Numbered from the stretch's first letter, positions 1-8,112 are shown. The stretch: 32,504 nt of DNA from Streptomyces aurantiacus JA 4570 (GCF_000414115.1 NZ_AOPZ01000280.1:1-32504), one strand, 5' to 3'. The notes: generated by a model from the letters alone, not told the origin. Translations and numbers: made by a program.

Positions 1-111
1 TATTTCTAGCCCCTCCGGCGGAGCCCCCGGTTTCGGGAAGGGGGTGGGGTTGGGGACCGTCGCGGTAGCGCCCACCGCGCAGTCGCCCGCCCCCCGGCCT
101 ACATTGGAAAG
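1..111. promoter_or_regulatory. Upstream region of glyA with candidate leaderless promoter
   Basis: No gene is supported here. Positions 12-45 are rich in short C/G inverted repeats (for example CCCGG-TTT-CGGG) and may be the terminator of a gene left of the window. A -10-like TACATT lies at 100-105, and the glyA ATG follows after exactly six bases. That is the spacing expected if transcription starts at the A of the ATG. The only purine run before the start (GGAAAG) abuts the ATG, too close for a normal ribosome site. No convincing -35 box is seen. Leaderless initiation is an inference. Confidence 0.45.
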
Positions 112-1383
112 ATGACGACGGCCGGTGTGGAGCCCGCCGCTGCGGCGGCGTACGACGTGCTGCGCCGGCAGGACCCGGAACTCGCGGAGGTGGTCCTCGG
201 CGAGTTCGACCGCCAGTCGACGAGCCTCCAGCTGATCGCGGCCGAGAACTTCACGTCCAGGGCCGTCCTGACGGCCCTGGGCTCCCCGCTGGCGAACAAG
301 TACGCGGAGGGCTACCCCGGCGCCCGCCACCACGGCGGCTGCGAACTCGTGGACGTCGCGGAACGCATCGCCACGGACCGCGCCAAGGCCCTCTTCGGCG
401 CCGACCACGCGAACGTACAGTCCCACTCGGGCTCCTCGGCGGTCCTGGCCGCGTACGCGGCCCTGCTGCGCCCGGGAGACACGGTCCTGGCGATGGGCCT
501 GCCCTACGGCGGCCACCTCACGCACGGATCGCCCGCGAACTTCTCGGGCCGCTGGTTCGACTTCGTGGGGTACGGGCTCGACCCGGAGAGCGGCCTGATC
601 GACTACGACCAGGTCCGCGCCCTGGCCCGCACCCACCGCCCCAAGGCGATCGTCTGTGGCTCGATCGCCTACCCCCGGCACATCGACTACGCGGCCTTCC
701 GCGACGTGGCGGACGACGTGGGCGCCTGCCTCATCGCGGACGCCGCCCACCCCATGGGCCTGGTCGCGGGCGGCGCGGCGCCCAGCCCCGTGCCGTACGC
801 GGACGTGGTGTGCGCCACCACCCACAAGGTGCTTCGCGGCCCGCGCGGCGGCATGATCCTGTGCCGGGGCGACCTGGCGGAGCGGGTCGACCGGGCGGTG
901 TTCCCGTTCACCCAGGGCGGCGCCCAGATGCACACGATCGCCGCCAAGGCGGTGGCGTTCGGCGAGGCGGCGACGCCGGCCTTCACCGCGTACGCCCATC
1001 AAGTCGTCGCGAACGCAAGGGTGTTGGCGGCCGCGCTCGCCGCCGAGGGCTTCGGTGTGAGCACCGGCGGCACCGATACGCATCTCGTCCTCGTCGATCC
1101 CGCCCCGCACGGCGTGGACGCCCATGTGGCCCGCGGCCGTCTCGCCGCGGCCGGTCTGGTGCTCGACACCTGCGCGCTGCCGGACGCCGACGGCCGGGGG
1201 CTGCGGCTCGGCACGGCCGCCGTCACCACGCAGGGCATGGGCGAGGGTGAAATGGCGCGCGTCGCCGCGCTGTTCGCGGCGGCCGTCCGTGAGGAGGACA
1301 ACGTCAGGGGCGAGGTGCGGGAGCTGGCTGGCCGGTTTCCGCCGTATCCGGCCGCGGAAACGCCGGTCGCGGGGCCGCTCTAG
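112..1383 (+). CDS. glyA: Serine hydroxymethyltransferase (GlyA)
   Basis: 423-residue cytosolic PLP enzyme that interconverts serine and glycine while loading one carbon onto tetrahydrofolate. The family signature is clear: an N-terminal LIAAENFTS segment, NKYAEGYPGARHHGG, and the PLP lysine in ATTHKVLRGPRGG (Lys239). Length matches the family (about 415-430). The start at 112 gives a normal N-terminus but has no usable SD; a TACATT box six bases upstream suggests a leaderless transcript. The next gene starts about 100 bp downstream on the same strand. Streptomyces usually carry more than one glyA, so this may be a paralogue rather than the only copy. The reaction is very likely; allo-threonine aldolase side activity is common in the family. 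Confidence 0.93.
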   Translation: MTTAGVEPAAAAAYDVLRRQDPELAEVVLGEFDRQSTSLQLIAAENFTSRAVLTALGSPLANKYAEGYPGARHHGGCELVDVAERIATDRAKALFGADHANVQSHSGSSAVLAAYAALLRPGDTVLAMGLPYGGHLTHGSPANFSGRWFDFVGYGLDPESGLIDYDQVRALARTHRPKAIVCGSIAYPRHIDYAAFRDVADDVGACLIADAAHPMGLVAGGAAPSPVPYADVVCATTHKVLRGPRGGMILCRGDLAERVDRAVFPFTQGGAQMHTIAAKAVAFGEAATPAFTAYAHQVVANARVLAAALAAEGFGVSTGGTDTHLVLVDPAPHGVDAHVARGRLAAAGLVLDTCALPDADGRGLRLGTAAVTTQGMGEGEMARVAALFAAAVREEDNVRGEVRELAGRFPPYPAAETPVAGPL

Positions 1384-1485
1384 CGGACGTGTGCAACGAT
1401 CCTCGCTACCCATGCGTCCCCAACCTTATGCGCGCGAAGCTAGGGTGTGGTGCTGAGATGGCCAGCGATACCTGTGGGGAAGCCC

Positions 1486-2874
1486 GTGCGTGAATATCTG
1501 CTGACGCTCTGCATCACGGCCGCGGTGACCTATCTGCTGACCGGCCCGGTGCGGAAGTTCGCGATCGTGGCCGGCGCCATGCCGGAGATCCGCGCGCGCG
1601 ACGTGCACCGGGAGCCGACGCCCCGGCTCGGCGGTATCGCGATGTTCTTCGGGCTGTGCGCGGGCCTCCTGGTCGCCGATCACCTGCCGAACCTCAACGA
1701 GGTCTTCACGAAGTCGAACGAGCCCCGCGCGCTGCTCTCCGGCGCCGCGCTGATCTGGCTCATCGGCGTCCTCGACGACAAGTTCGAGATCGACGCGCTG
1801 ATCAAGCTCGGCGGCCAGATGATCGCCGCGGGCGTCATGGTCATGCAGGGCCTGACGATCCTGTGGCTGCCCATCCCGGGCGCGGGCACGGTGTCCCTGA
1901 CCCAGTGGCAGGGCACGCTCCTCACCGTCGCCCTCGTGGTCATCACCATCAACGCCGTGAACTTCGTCGACGGCCTCGACGGTCTGGCCGCGGGCATGGT
2001 GTGCATCGCCGCGGCGGCGTTCTTCATGTACGCCTACCGGATCTGGTACGGGTACGGGATCGAGGCCGCCGCCCCCGCCACGCTCTTCGCCGCCATCCTG
2101 ATGGGCATGTGCCTGGGCTTCCTGCCGCACAACATGCATCCGGCCAGGATCTTCATGGGCGACTCCGGCTCGATGCTGATCGGCCTCGTGCTCGCCGCCG
2201 GCGCCATCTCCATCACCGGGCAGGTCGACCCGGACGCGATGAAGCTGAACCTCGGCGGCACCCGCGATGCCACGCACGCGATGCTCCCGGTCTTCATCCC
2301 GCTGCTGATGCCGCTGACGATCATCGCGATCCCGTTCGCGGACCTGGTGCTCGCCATCGTGCGCCGCACCTGGAAGGGCCAGTCGCCGTTCGCCGCCGAC
2401 CGCGGCCACCTGCACCACCGGCTCCTTGAGGTCGGCCACTCGCACAGCCGCGCCGTCCTGATCATGTACTTCTGGTCGGCCCTCATCGCCTTCGGCACCG
2501 TCGCGTACTCGGTGCACTCCACGAACATGTGGATCCTGCTCCTGATCGTCGCCCTGAGCGCGGTCGGCCTGGCCCTGCTCCTGCTGCCGCGCTTCACCCC
2601 GCGCACGCCCGGCTGGGCGGAGGGCTTCGTGCCGCCGCGGTACCGGCGCAGCAGGCGGGCGGCGCTCGCGGGGGAGACGGCGGCCGACGGGTCCGCGTAC
2701 CGGGCGGGGGAGGCCGGCGCCGGGGCCTCCGGCACCGCCGAGGTCGCCGAGATGGGGGAGGCGGGCGAGGACGGGCAGGCCCGCCGGCCCGTGGGCGTCG
2801 GCGTCAACGGGGCGACGGCGCTGGGCACCCGGCCGCGTTTCCTGGACCGGCGCAAGGCGGGCTCGTCGCGTTGA
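1486..2874 (+). CDS. MraY/WecA-family polyprenyl-phosphate sugar-1-phosphate transferase
   Basis: 462-residue polytopic membrane enzyme that moves a (GlcNAc-type) sugar-1-phosphate from a UDP-sugar to undecaprenyl phosphate, starting a cell-wall glycopolymer. Hallmarks are LDDKFE in an early cytoplasmic loop, NAVNFVDGLDGL (Asn156-Asp165, catalytic aspartates), FMGDSGSML, and DRGHLHHRL (305-313), the His-rich motif of WecA/TagO rather than MraY. About ten or eleven membrane helices are visible, followed by a hydrophilic Ala/Gly/Glu-rich tail of some 70 residues. I chose the GTG at 1486 because GGGGA sits five bases upstream; an in-frame GTG at 1447 adds 13 residues without a good SD. It lies directly upstream of the atp operon but is separated by 270 bp. 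The exact sugar and polymer cannot be read from sequence. Confidence 0.88.
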   Translation: MREYLLTLCITAAVTYLLTGPVRKFAIVAGAMPEIRARDVHREPTPRLGGIAMFFGLCAGLLVADHLPNLNEVFTKSNEPRALLSGAALIWLIGVLDDKFEIDALIKLGGQMIAAGVMVMQGLTILWLPIPGAGTVSLTQWQGTLLTVALVVITINAVNFVDGLDGLAAGMVCIAAAAFFMYAYRIWYGYGIEAAAPATLFAAILMGMCLGFLPHNMHPARIFMGDSGSMLIGLVLAAGAISITGQVDPDAMKLNLGGTRDATHAMLPVFIPLLMPLTIIAIPFADLVLAIVRRTWKGQSPFAADRGHLHHRLLEVGHSHSRAVLIMYFWSALIAFGTVAYSVHSTNMWILLLIVALSAVGLALLLLPRFTPRTPGWAEGFVPPRYRRSRRAALAGETAADGSAYRAGEAGAGASGTAEVAEMGEAGEDGQARRPVGVGVNGATALGTRPRFLDRRKAGSSR

Positions 2875-3003
2875 CCCGGGAGGCGGGGGCGGTCAAACCG
2901 CTCCATTACCAGACAAGTCGCCCGCTCCCGTGCACAGACGCGCGCGTTACTTCTCATGTGTGACGGCGAGCACACCGGGCAGGTAAAGACCTCATCAAAT
3001 AGT

Positions 3004-3021
3004 TTGTGATACCGTTCACGA
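3004..3021 (+). promoter_or_regulatory. Candidate Rex operator upstream of atpI
   Basis: An 18-bp near-palindrome TTGTGA-TACCGT-TCACGA whose half-sites match the Rex operator pattern (TTGTGAA-N4-TTCACAA) apart from two positions. It lies 124 bp upstream of the atpI ATG in the 270-bp gap after the WecA-like gene. Rex is the actinobacterial repressor that senses NADH/NAD+; from memory, Streptomyces Rex regulates cyd, nuo and the atp operon. No clear -10/-35 pair was found, so its position relative to the promoter is unknown. The rest of the gap (2875-3144) shows no gene. Confidence 0.75.
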
Positions 3022-3144
3022 AACCCGGCAACAGAGCCGAAGGACCGTAGTGCGACGGTCTCTTGGCCCGAGGACCCCACTCGGCCCGGGTCTACGCTCG
3101 TCCATGACGACACCCTGCCCCCATCTGTAAGCGGAGCTGCCGCC

Positions 3145-3606
3145 ATGCCGTCTCAAGACACCCGGAATCTCCTGCAGTGCGCCGTGCCCACTGCTGCCGT
3201 CGGCGCGATCATCGCCGTCGTCAGCGGCGTGGTCTCGGGCGGCAAGGGGGCACTCGGCGCTGTCGTCGGCACCGCGGTGGTCGTCGCGTTCATGGGGCTC
3301 GGTGTGTACGTCCTGCAGCGGACGGCAAAATCGCTTCCGCAGTTGTTCCAGGCGATGGGCATGATGCTCTACGTCGCCCAGCTGCTGCTGCTTCTTCTCT
3401 TCATGGGTCTGTTCAAGGACACCACCCTGTTCAACCCGAAGGTTTTCGCGCTCGCGCTCGCCGTCACGACCGTCGTGTGGATGGCTTCGCAGGCTCGTGC
3501 ACACATGAAGGCCAAGATCTTCTACGTCGACCCGGAACCCGAACCTTCCTCCGCCAACTCCTCCGAGAAGAGTGAGAAGGCGGAGAAGTCGGGGTCCTCG
3601 ACGTGA
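3145..3606 (+). CDS. atpI: ATP synthase protein I (AtpI)
   Basis: 153-residue membrane protein at the head of the F1Fo operon. AtpI is thought to help assemble the c-ring and is not part of the final enzyme. Four hydrophobic helices are visible at about 10-28, 34-56, 68-92 and 97-115, then a charged Glu/Lys/Ser tail of about 35 residues. The ATG at 3145 has GGAG eight bases upstream. The assignment rests mostly on position before atpB and the four-helix pattern, because the family is poorly conserved. It is followed by a 228-bp gap before atpB. Confidence 0.85.
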   Translation: MPSQDTRNLLQCAVPTAAVGAIIAVVSGVVSGGKGALGAVVGTAVVVAFMGLGVYVLQRTAKSLPQLFQAMGMMLYVAQLLLLLLFMGLFKDTTLFNPKVFALALAVTTVVWMASQARAHMKAKIFYVDPEPEPSSANSSEKSEKAEKSGSST

Positions 3607-3834
3607 GAGGTAGGGCCGGGATAAATGCACGTTCGAGATGCTGCTATCGTCCGGTGCCAACTGCGGCACTGCAGGCGCGGGCATCTGAGCTGACGCCTGC
3701 ACCATCGCGAGGCTCGATGCCTGAGCGCCGCTCACACTTCCGAAACACCAGTCCGGTGCCGACCCGCGGCTGCGCGCCGCGCCGACACGACAACGAGGTT
3801 GCCGTACCTATGCGTCACGCCGAAGGAGCCCGCG
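3607..3834 (+). promoter_or_regulatory. atpI-atpB intercistronic region with hairpin and short upstream ORF
   Basis: This is the longest gap inside the atp operon. It holds a perfect 8-bp inverted repeat TGCAGGCG/CGCCTGCA (3670-3677 and 3694-3701, 16-nt loop). An 11-codon ORF starts at ATG 3810 and stops with TGA at 3843-3845, eight bases past the first base of the atpB GTG (3835), so the two overlap out of frame. GAGG lies 11 bases before the ATG, a weak site. Translational coupling through this small ORF is possible but not shown. No convincing internal promoter was identified. Confidence 0.4.
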
Positions 3835-4653
3835 GTGAGTGCTGACCAAACTGAGCTCGCCTTTGACTGGAGCTGTCGGATCATGTCCGACAACGGCTGT
3901 GGCTTCCCGGCTCCGGGCCTGCACTCGTTCCTCTTCAAGCCGATCTTCGAGGTCGGTGGGTTCGAGTTCAACAAGGTGATGCTGCTCGCCCTGATCGCGA
4001 CCGCGGTCGTGGTGACCTTCTTCTACGCCGCTTTCGGCAAGGCGAAGATGGTCCCCGGCAAGGTCCAGATGATCGGCGAGGCCGGCTACGACTTCGTACG
4101 CCGCGGGATCGTTTACGAGACCATGGGCAAGAAGGAGGGCGAGAAGTACGTCCCCCTGATGGTCTCGCTGTTCTTCTTCATCTGGATCATGAACATCTGG
4201 TCCGTGGTCCCGCTGGCCCAGTTCCCGGTGTCATCGGTGATCGCCTACCCGTTCGTGCTCGCGGGCATCGTCTACTTCGTCTGGGTGCCCCTGACGTTCA
4301 AGCGCCACGGTTTCGTCGGCGGCTGGAAGAACATCACCGGCTACGACAACTCGCTCGGCCCGATCAAGTGGCTCGTCGCGTTCATCGAGTTCTTCTCGAA
4401 CCTGCTGGTGCGCCCGTTCACGCACGCGGTGCGACTCTTCGCCAACATGTTCGCCGGTCACCTGATGCTGGTGATGTTCACCGTCGCCTCCTGGTACCTG
4501 CTGAACAGCTGGTTGATCCCGGCGGCCGGTGTCTCCTTCGTGATGACGATCGCCATGATCGGCTTCGAACTCTTCGTGCAGGCCGTCCAGGCGTACGTCT
4601 TCGTGCTCCTTGCCTGCTCGTACATCCAGGGCGCTCTCGCCGAGCATCACTGA
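3835..4653 (+). CDS. atpB: ATP synthase Fo subunit a
   Basis: 272-residue integral membrane subunit that, with the c-ring, forms the proton path of ATP synthase. The essential helix carries the conserved arginine in THAVRLFANMFAGH (Arg200), followed by the C-terminal FELFVQAVQAYVFVLLACSYIQ segment typical of subunit a. I placed the start at GTG 3835: AAGGAG lies six bases upstream and the N-terminus then reads MSADQTELAF. The longer TTG start at 3799 lacks an SD and would add 12 residues. Followed by 71 bp and atpE. Confidence 0.95.
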   Translation: MSADQTELAFDWSCRIMSDNGCGFPAPGLHSFLFKPIFEVGGFEFNKVMLLALIATAVVVTFFYAAFGKAKMVPGKVQMIGEAGYDFVRRGIVYETMGKKEGEKYVPLMVSLFFFIWIMNIWSVVPLAQFPVSSVIAYPFVLAGIVYFVWVPLTFKRHGFVGGWKNITGYDNSLGPIKWLVAFIEFFSNLLVRPFTHAVRLFANMFAGHLMLVMFTVASWYLLNSWLIPAAGVSFVMTIAMIGFELFVQAVQAYVFVLLACSYIQGALAEHH

Positions 4654-4677
4654 GCCCCTCCGCAACCCCCTAAGCGC

Positions 4678-4720
4678 CCGGTGGCCAACCCCCACCGGTC
4701 CAAGAAAGAGAAGGAAGTAA
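4678..4720 (+). promoter_or_regulatory. Hairpin plus purine-rich leader before atpE
   Basis: A perfect 7-bp hairpin CCGGTGG/CCACCGG (4678-4684 and 4692-4698, 7-nt loop) is followed by an almost pure A/G tract at 4701-4718 that contains the SD AAGGAAG seven bases before the atpE ATG. Such an unstructured purine stretch is unusual in this GC-rich sequence. In other bacteria atpE is translated more strongly than its neighbours because many c subunits are needed. By analogy this could be a translational enhancer, with the hairpin insulating it; that role is inferred. Confidence 0.5.
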
Positions 4721-4724
4721 CGGC

Positions 4725-4970
4725 ATGTCCGCGACTCTCGAGCTCGCCGCCCTCCAGGGTGACATCAAGGCCCTCGGCTCCATCGGCTACGGCCTCGCGG
4801 CCATCGGCCCCGGCATCGGTGTTGGCATCGTCTTCGGTAAGGGCACCGAGGCTCTCGCCCGGCAGCCCGAGGCCGCCGGTCTGATCCGTGCCAACCAGAT
4901 CCTCGGCTTCGCCTTCTGTGAGGCGCTCGCCCTCATCGGCATCGTGATGCCGTTCGTCTACGGCTCCTGA
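4725..4970 (+). CDS. atpE: ATP synthase Fo subunit c
   Basis: 81-residue two-helix hairpin protein of the proton-driven rotor ring. Helix 1 is glycine-rich (GIGVGIVFGKG), the polar loop is ARQPE, and helix 2 carries the proton-binding glutamate in FAFCEALALIG (Glu66). Length and motif are typical of actinobacterial c subunits. This is the target site of diarylquinoline drugs in mycobacteria. It has a strong SD (AAGGAAG) and a purine-rich leader. The next gene begins 41 bp downstream. Confidence 0.97.
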   Translation: MSATLELAALQGDIKALGSIGYGLAAIGPGIGVGIVFGKGTEALARQPEAAGLIRANQILGFAFCEALALIGIVMPFVYGS

Positions 4971-5011
4971 TCGCCGCAGACGATTAGTCCCGTTCGACGA
5001 AAGGCACTGAT

Positions 5012-5560
5012 GTGATCGCCAACCTGGTTCAGCTGGCGGCCGAGGAGGAGCAGAACCCGCTCATTCCTCCGGGCCCCGAGCTGCTCGTCGGCACCATCGC
5101 CTTCGCCATCGTGTTCTTCTTCTTCTGGAAGAAGCTCATCCCGAACATCAACAAGGTTCTGGAAGAGCGCCGGGAGGCGATCGAGGGCGGTATCGAGAAG
5201 GCCGAGGCCGCTCAGACCGAGGCCCAGAGCGTTCTTGAGCAGTACAAGGCTCAGCTCGCCGAGGCCCGGCACGAGGCCGCGCGTCTGCGCCAGGAGGCGC
5301 AGGAGCAGGGCGCCCAGCTCATCGCCGAGATGCGGGCCGAGGGCCAGCGGCAGCGCGAGGAGATCGTCGCCGCCGGTCACGCCCAGATCGAGGCCGACCG
5401 CAAGGCCGCCGCGCAGGCCCTGCGCCAGGACGTGGGCCAGCTGGCCACCGAACTGGCCGGCAAGCTCGTCGGTGAGTCGCTCGAGGAGCACGCCCGCCAG
5501 AGCCGCACGATCGACCGCTTCCTCGACGAGCTCGACGTGAAGGCCGAGGCGACTCGATGA
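5012..5560 (+). CDS. atpF: ATP synthase Fo subunit b
   Basis: 182-residue peripheral stalk subunit. One membrane helix (about residues 24-41, AFAIVFFFFW) is followed by a long charged Ala/Glu/Arg/Gln-rich coiled coil to the C-terminus. The start is GTG 5012 with AAAGG seven bases upstream; an overlapping ATG one base pair to the left runs straight into TGA and is not used. Its stop overlaps the atpH start (ATGA), so the two are probably translationally coupled. Confidence 0.95.
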   Translation: MIANLVQLAAEEEQNPLIPPGPELLVGTIAFAIVFFFFWKKLIPNINKVLEERREAIEGGIEKAEAAQTEAQSVLEQYKAQLAEARHEAARLRQEAQEQGAQLIAEMRAEGQRQREEIVAAGHAQIEADRKAAAQALRQDVGQLATELAGKLVGESLEEHARQSRTIDRFLDELDVKAEATR

Positions 5561-6378
5561 CAGCGCATGGAGCCAGCCGCGAGGCCCTGGCCGCCGCGCG
5601 TGAGCGTCTCGACGCGCTGACCGACAACACCACGGTCGACGCGAAGCAACTGGCGGACGAGCTGGCCGCGGTCACCGCGCTGCTCGACCGCGAGGTCTCG
5701 CTGCGTCGGGTCCTGACCGACCCGGCGCAGTCCGGAGAGGCCAAGGCCGAGCTGGCCGGACGGCTGCTCGGCGGCAAGGTCGGCGGCGAGACCGCTGACC
5801 TGGTCGCCGGCATGGTGCGCTCCCGCTGGTCGCAGTCGCGCGACCTGGTGGACGCCCTGGAGGAGCTGACCGACCTCGCCGACCTGACCGCCGCGCAGAA
5901 GTCGGGCGCGCTGGACACCGTCGAGGACGAGCTCTTCCGGTTCGGCCGGATCGTCGCCTCCAGCACCGAGCTGCGAGCGGCGCTCACCGACCGCGCCGCG
6001 ACCGCGACGGCCAAGAGCGAGCTGCTGCGCAGCCTGCTCGGCGGGCGTGCGGACGCCGCCACGGAGCGCCTGGTCGCGCGTCTTGTGACCGCGCCCCGTG
6101 GACGTAGCCTGGAAGCGGGACTGGAGTCCCTCTCCAAGCTGGCCGCGGACCGCCGGGAGCGCATGGTCGCCGTCGTCACGTCCGCTGTTCCGCTGTCGGA
6201 CCAGCAGAAGCAGCGGCTCGGCGCGGCGCTCGCGAAGATCTACGGCCGCCAGATGCACCTGAACCTCGACGTGGACCCCGAGGTCCTCGGCGGGATCCGG
6301 GTGCAGGTGGGCGACGAGGTCATCAACGGCTCCATCGCGGACCGCATCGAGGACGCGCACCGCCGCATGGCGGGCTAG
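5557..6378 (+). CDS. atpH: ATP synthase F1 subunit delta
   Basis: 273 residues. Delta joins the peripheral stalk to the top of F1. The C-terminal domain is typical (LNLDVDPEVLGGIRVQVGDEV, ending INGSIADRIEDA). The protein is about 95 residues longer than the E. coli form; the N-terminal extension is usual for actinobacteria. Unlike the mycobacterial protein it is not fused to a b-type subunit, and no membrane helix is visible. It starts inside the atpF stop codon (ATGA overlap). A 121-bp structured gap separates it from atpA. Confidence 0.93.
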   Translation: MTAHGASREALAAARERLDALTDNTTVDAKQLADELAAVTALLDREVSLRRVLTDPAQSGEAKAELAGRLLGGKVGGETADLVAGMVRSRWSQSRDLVDALEELTDLADLTAAQKSGALDTVEDELFRFGRIVASSTELRAALTDRAATATAKSELLRSLLGGRADAATERLVARLVTAPRGRSLEAGLESLSKLAADRRERMVAVVTSAVPLSDQQKQRLGAALAKIYGRQMHLNLDVDPEVLGGIRVQVGDEVINGSIADRIEDAHRRMAG

Positions 6379-6398
6379 TAACTCAACAAGCAAGACCA

Positions 6399-6485
6399 AC
6401 GGCCCGAGTTGGGCCGTGCAGAGGATGCAAAGTTTCTGGGGGGAGCCCCCAGATCCCCCAAAGAAACTTCGGGCCCAACAAGGAG
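6399..6485 (+). promoter_or_regulatory. Nested alternative RNA structure between atpH and atpA
   Basis: Three overlapping perfect inverted repeats are visible. (a) ACGGCCC/GGGCCGT, 6399-6405 with 6411-6417. (b) GTTGGGCC/GGCCCAAC, 6408-6415 with 6472-6479, which competes with (a). (c) AAGTTTCT/AGAAACTT, 6430-6437 with 6462-6469, extended by GGGGG/CCCCC at 6438-6442 and 6455-6459. Inside (c) an alternative hairpin TCTGGGGG-GAG-CCCCCAGA (6435-6453) is also perfect. The right arm of (b) ends one base before the AAGGAG at 6480-6485, so folding could hide or expose the atpA ribosome site. A second SD-like AGGGA lies at 6489-6493. Confidence 0.65.
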
Positions 6486-6499
6486 AGCAGGGAACCCAG

Positions 6500-8092
6500 A
6501 TGGCGGAGCTCACGATCCGGCCGGAGGAGATCCGGGACGCGCTGGAGAACTTTGTCCAGGCGTACAAGCCGGACGCGGCCTCGCGCGAGGAGGTCGGTAC
6601 GGTCACCCTGGCCGGCGATGGCATCGCGAAGGTCGAGGGCCTGCCCTCGGCCATGGCCAACGAACTGCTGAAGTTCGAGGACGGGACCCTTGGTCTCGCG
6701 CTGAACCTGGAAGAGCGCGAGATCGGTTCGATCATCCTCGGTGAGTTCAGCGGCATCGAGGAGGGTCAGTCGGTGCAGCGCACCGGCGAGGTCCTGTCGG
6801 TCGCGGTGGGCGAGGGCTACCTCGGCCGCGTCGTCGACCCGCTCGGCAACCCGATCGACGGCCTCGGCGAGATCGAGACGTCCGGCCGCCGCGCCCTCGA
6901 GCTGCAGGCTCCGGGCGTCATGGCCCGTAAGTCGGTGCACGAGCCGATGGAGACGGGTTACAAGGCCGTCGACGCCATGACCCCGATCGGCCGTGGCCAG
7001 CGTCAGCTGATCATTGGTGACCGCCAGACCGGCAAGACCGCCCTGGCCGTCGACACGATCATCAACCAGCGCGACAACTGGCGCTCCGGCGACGTGAAGA
7101 AGCAGGTCCGCTGCGTCTACGTCGCCATCGGTCAGAAGGGCTCGACCATCGCCTCCGTGCGTGGTGCCCTCGAAGAGGCCGGCGCCCTGGAGTACACGAC
7201 CATCGTCGCCGCCCCGGCGTCCGACCCGGCCGGCTTCAAGTACCTGGCGCCGTACACCGGCTCGGCCATCGGCCAGCAGTGGATGTACGAGGGCAAGCAC
7301 GTCCTCATCATCTTCGACGACCTCTCGAAGCAGGCCGACGCCTACCGCGCCGTGTCCCTGCTGCTCCGCCGCCCGCCGGGGCGCGAGGCGTACCCCGGTG
7401 ACGTCTTCTACCTGCACTCCCGCCTCCTGGAGCGCTGCGCCAAGCTCTCCGACGAGATGGGCGCGGGCTCGATGACCGGTCTGCCGATCGTCGAGACGAA
7501 GGCCAACGACGTCTCGGCGTTCATCCCGACCAACGTCATCTCCATCACCGACGGCCAGTGCTTCCTGGAGTCGGACCTGTTCAACGCCGGTCAGCGCCCC
7601 GCGCTGAACGTCGGTATCTCCGTGTCCCGAGTCGGTGGTTCCGCTCAGCACAAGGCGATGCGTCAGGTCTCCGGCCGACTGCGCGTGGACCTCGCCCAGT
7701 TCCGTGAGCTGGAGGCGTTCGCCGCCTTCGGTTCCGACCTGGACGCCGCGTCCAAGGCGCAGCTCGAGCGCGGTCAGCGGATGGTCGAGCTGCTCAAGCA
7801 GGCTCAGTACCAGCCGATGGCCACCGAGGACCAGGTCGTCTCCATCTGGGCCGGCACCACCGGCCGGATGGACGATGTGCCGGTCGCCGACATCCGCCGC
7901 TTCGAGCGCGAGCTGCTCGACTACCTGCACCGCAAGGAGCAGGGCCTGATGACCTCCATCAAGGAGGGCGCCAAGATGTCGGACGACACGATCACGGCCA
8001 TCGGCGACGCCGTCGCGGACTTCAAGAAGCAGTTCGAGACCTCGGACGGGAAGCTTCTCGGCGAGGACGCTCCTGCCGCTGCCGGCAAGTGA
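6500..8092 (+). CDS. atpA: ATP synthase F1 subunit alpha
   Basis: 530-residue non-catalytic nucleotide-binding subunit of the F1 hexamer. Walker A is GDRQTGKT (173-180). The family segments RVVDPLGNPIDG and the signature PALNVGISVSRVGGSAQ are present. I chose ATG 6500 (MAELTIRPEEIRD), which has AGGGA six bases upstream and a full AAGGAG fourteen bases upstream. The open frame extends 28 codons further left, but only through the structured intercistronic repeat, so that extension is rejected. atpG follows after 20 bp. Confidence 0.97.
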   Translation: MAELTIRPEEIRDALENFVQAYKPDAASREEVGTVTLAGDGIAKVEGLPSAMANELLKFEDGTLGLALNLEEREIGSIILGEFSGIEEGQSVQRTGEVLSVAVGEGYLGRVVDPLGNPIDGLGEIETSGRRALELQAPGVMARKSVHEPMETGYKAVDAMTPIGRGQRQLIIGDRQTGKTALAVDTIINQRDNWRSGDVKKQVRCVYVAIGQKGSTIASVRGALEEAGALEYTTIVAAPASDPAGFKYLAPYTGSAIGQQWMYEGKHVLIIFDDLSKQADAYRAVSLLLRRPPGREAYPGDVFYLHSRLLERCAKLSDEMGAGSMTGLPIVETKANDVSAFIPTNVISITDGQCFLESDLFNAGQRPALNVGISVSRVGGSAQHKAMRQVSGRLRVDLAQFRELEAFAAFGSDLDAASKAQLERGQRMVELLKQAQYQPMATEDQVVSIWAGTTGRMDDVPVADIRRFERELLDYLHRKEQGLMTSIKEGAKMSDDTITAIGDAVADFKKQFETSDGKLLGEDAPAAAGK

Positions 8093-8112
8093 CGACGGAA
8101 GGGACCTGACTC

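Noticed and set aside
3060..3098. TTGGCC/TACGCT as the atpI promoter
   Set aside because: The spacing is 24 bp, too long for a sigma-70-type promoter.
6416..6499. 28-codon N-terminal extension of atpA
   Set aside because: It is encoded by the structured intercistronic repeat, lacks family similarity and an SD, and the ATG at 6500 gives the standard alpha N-terminus.
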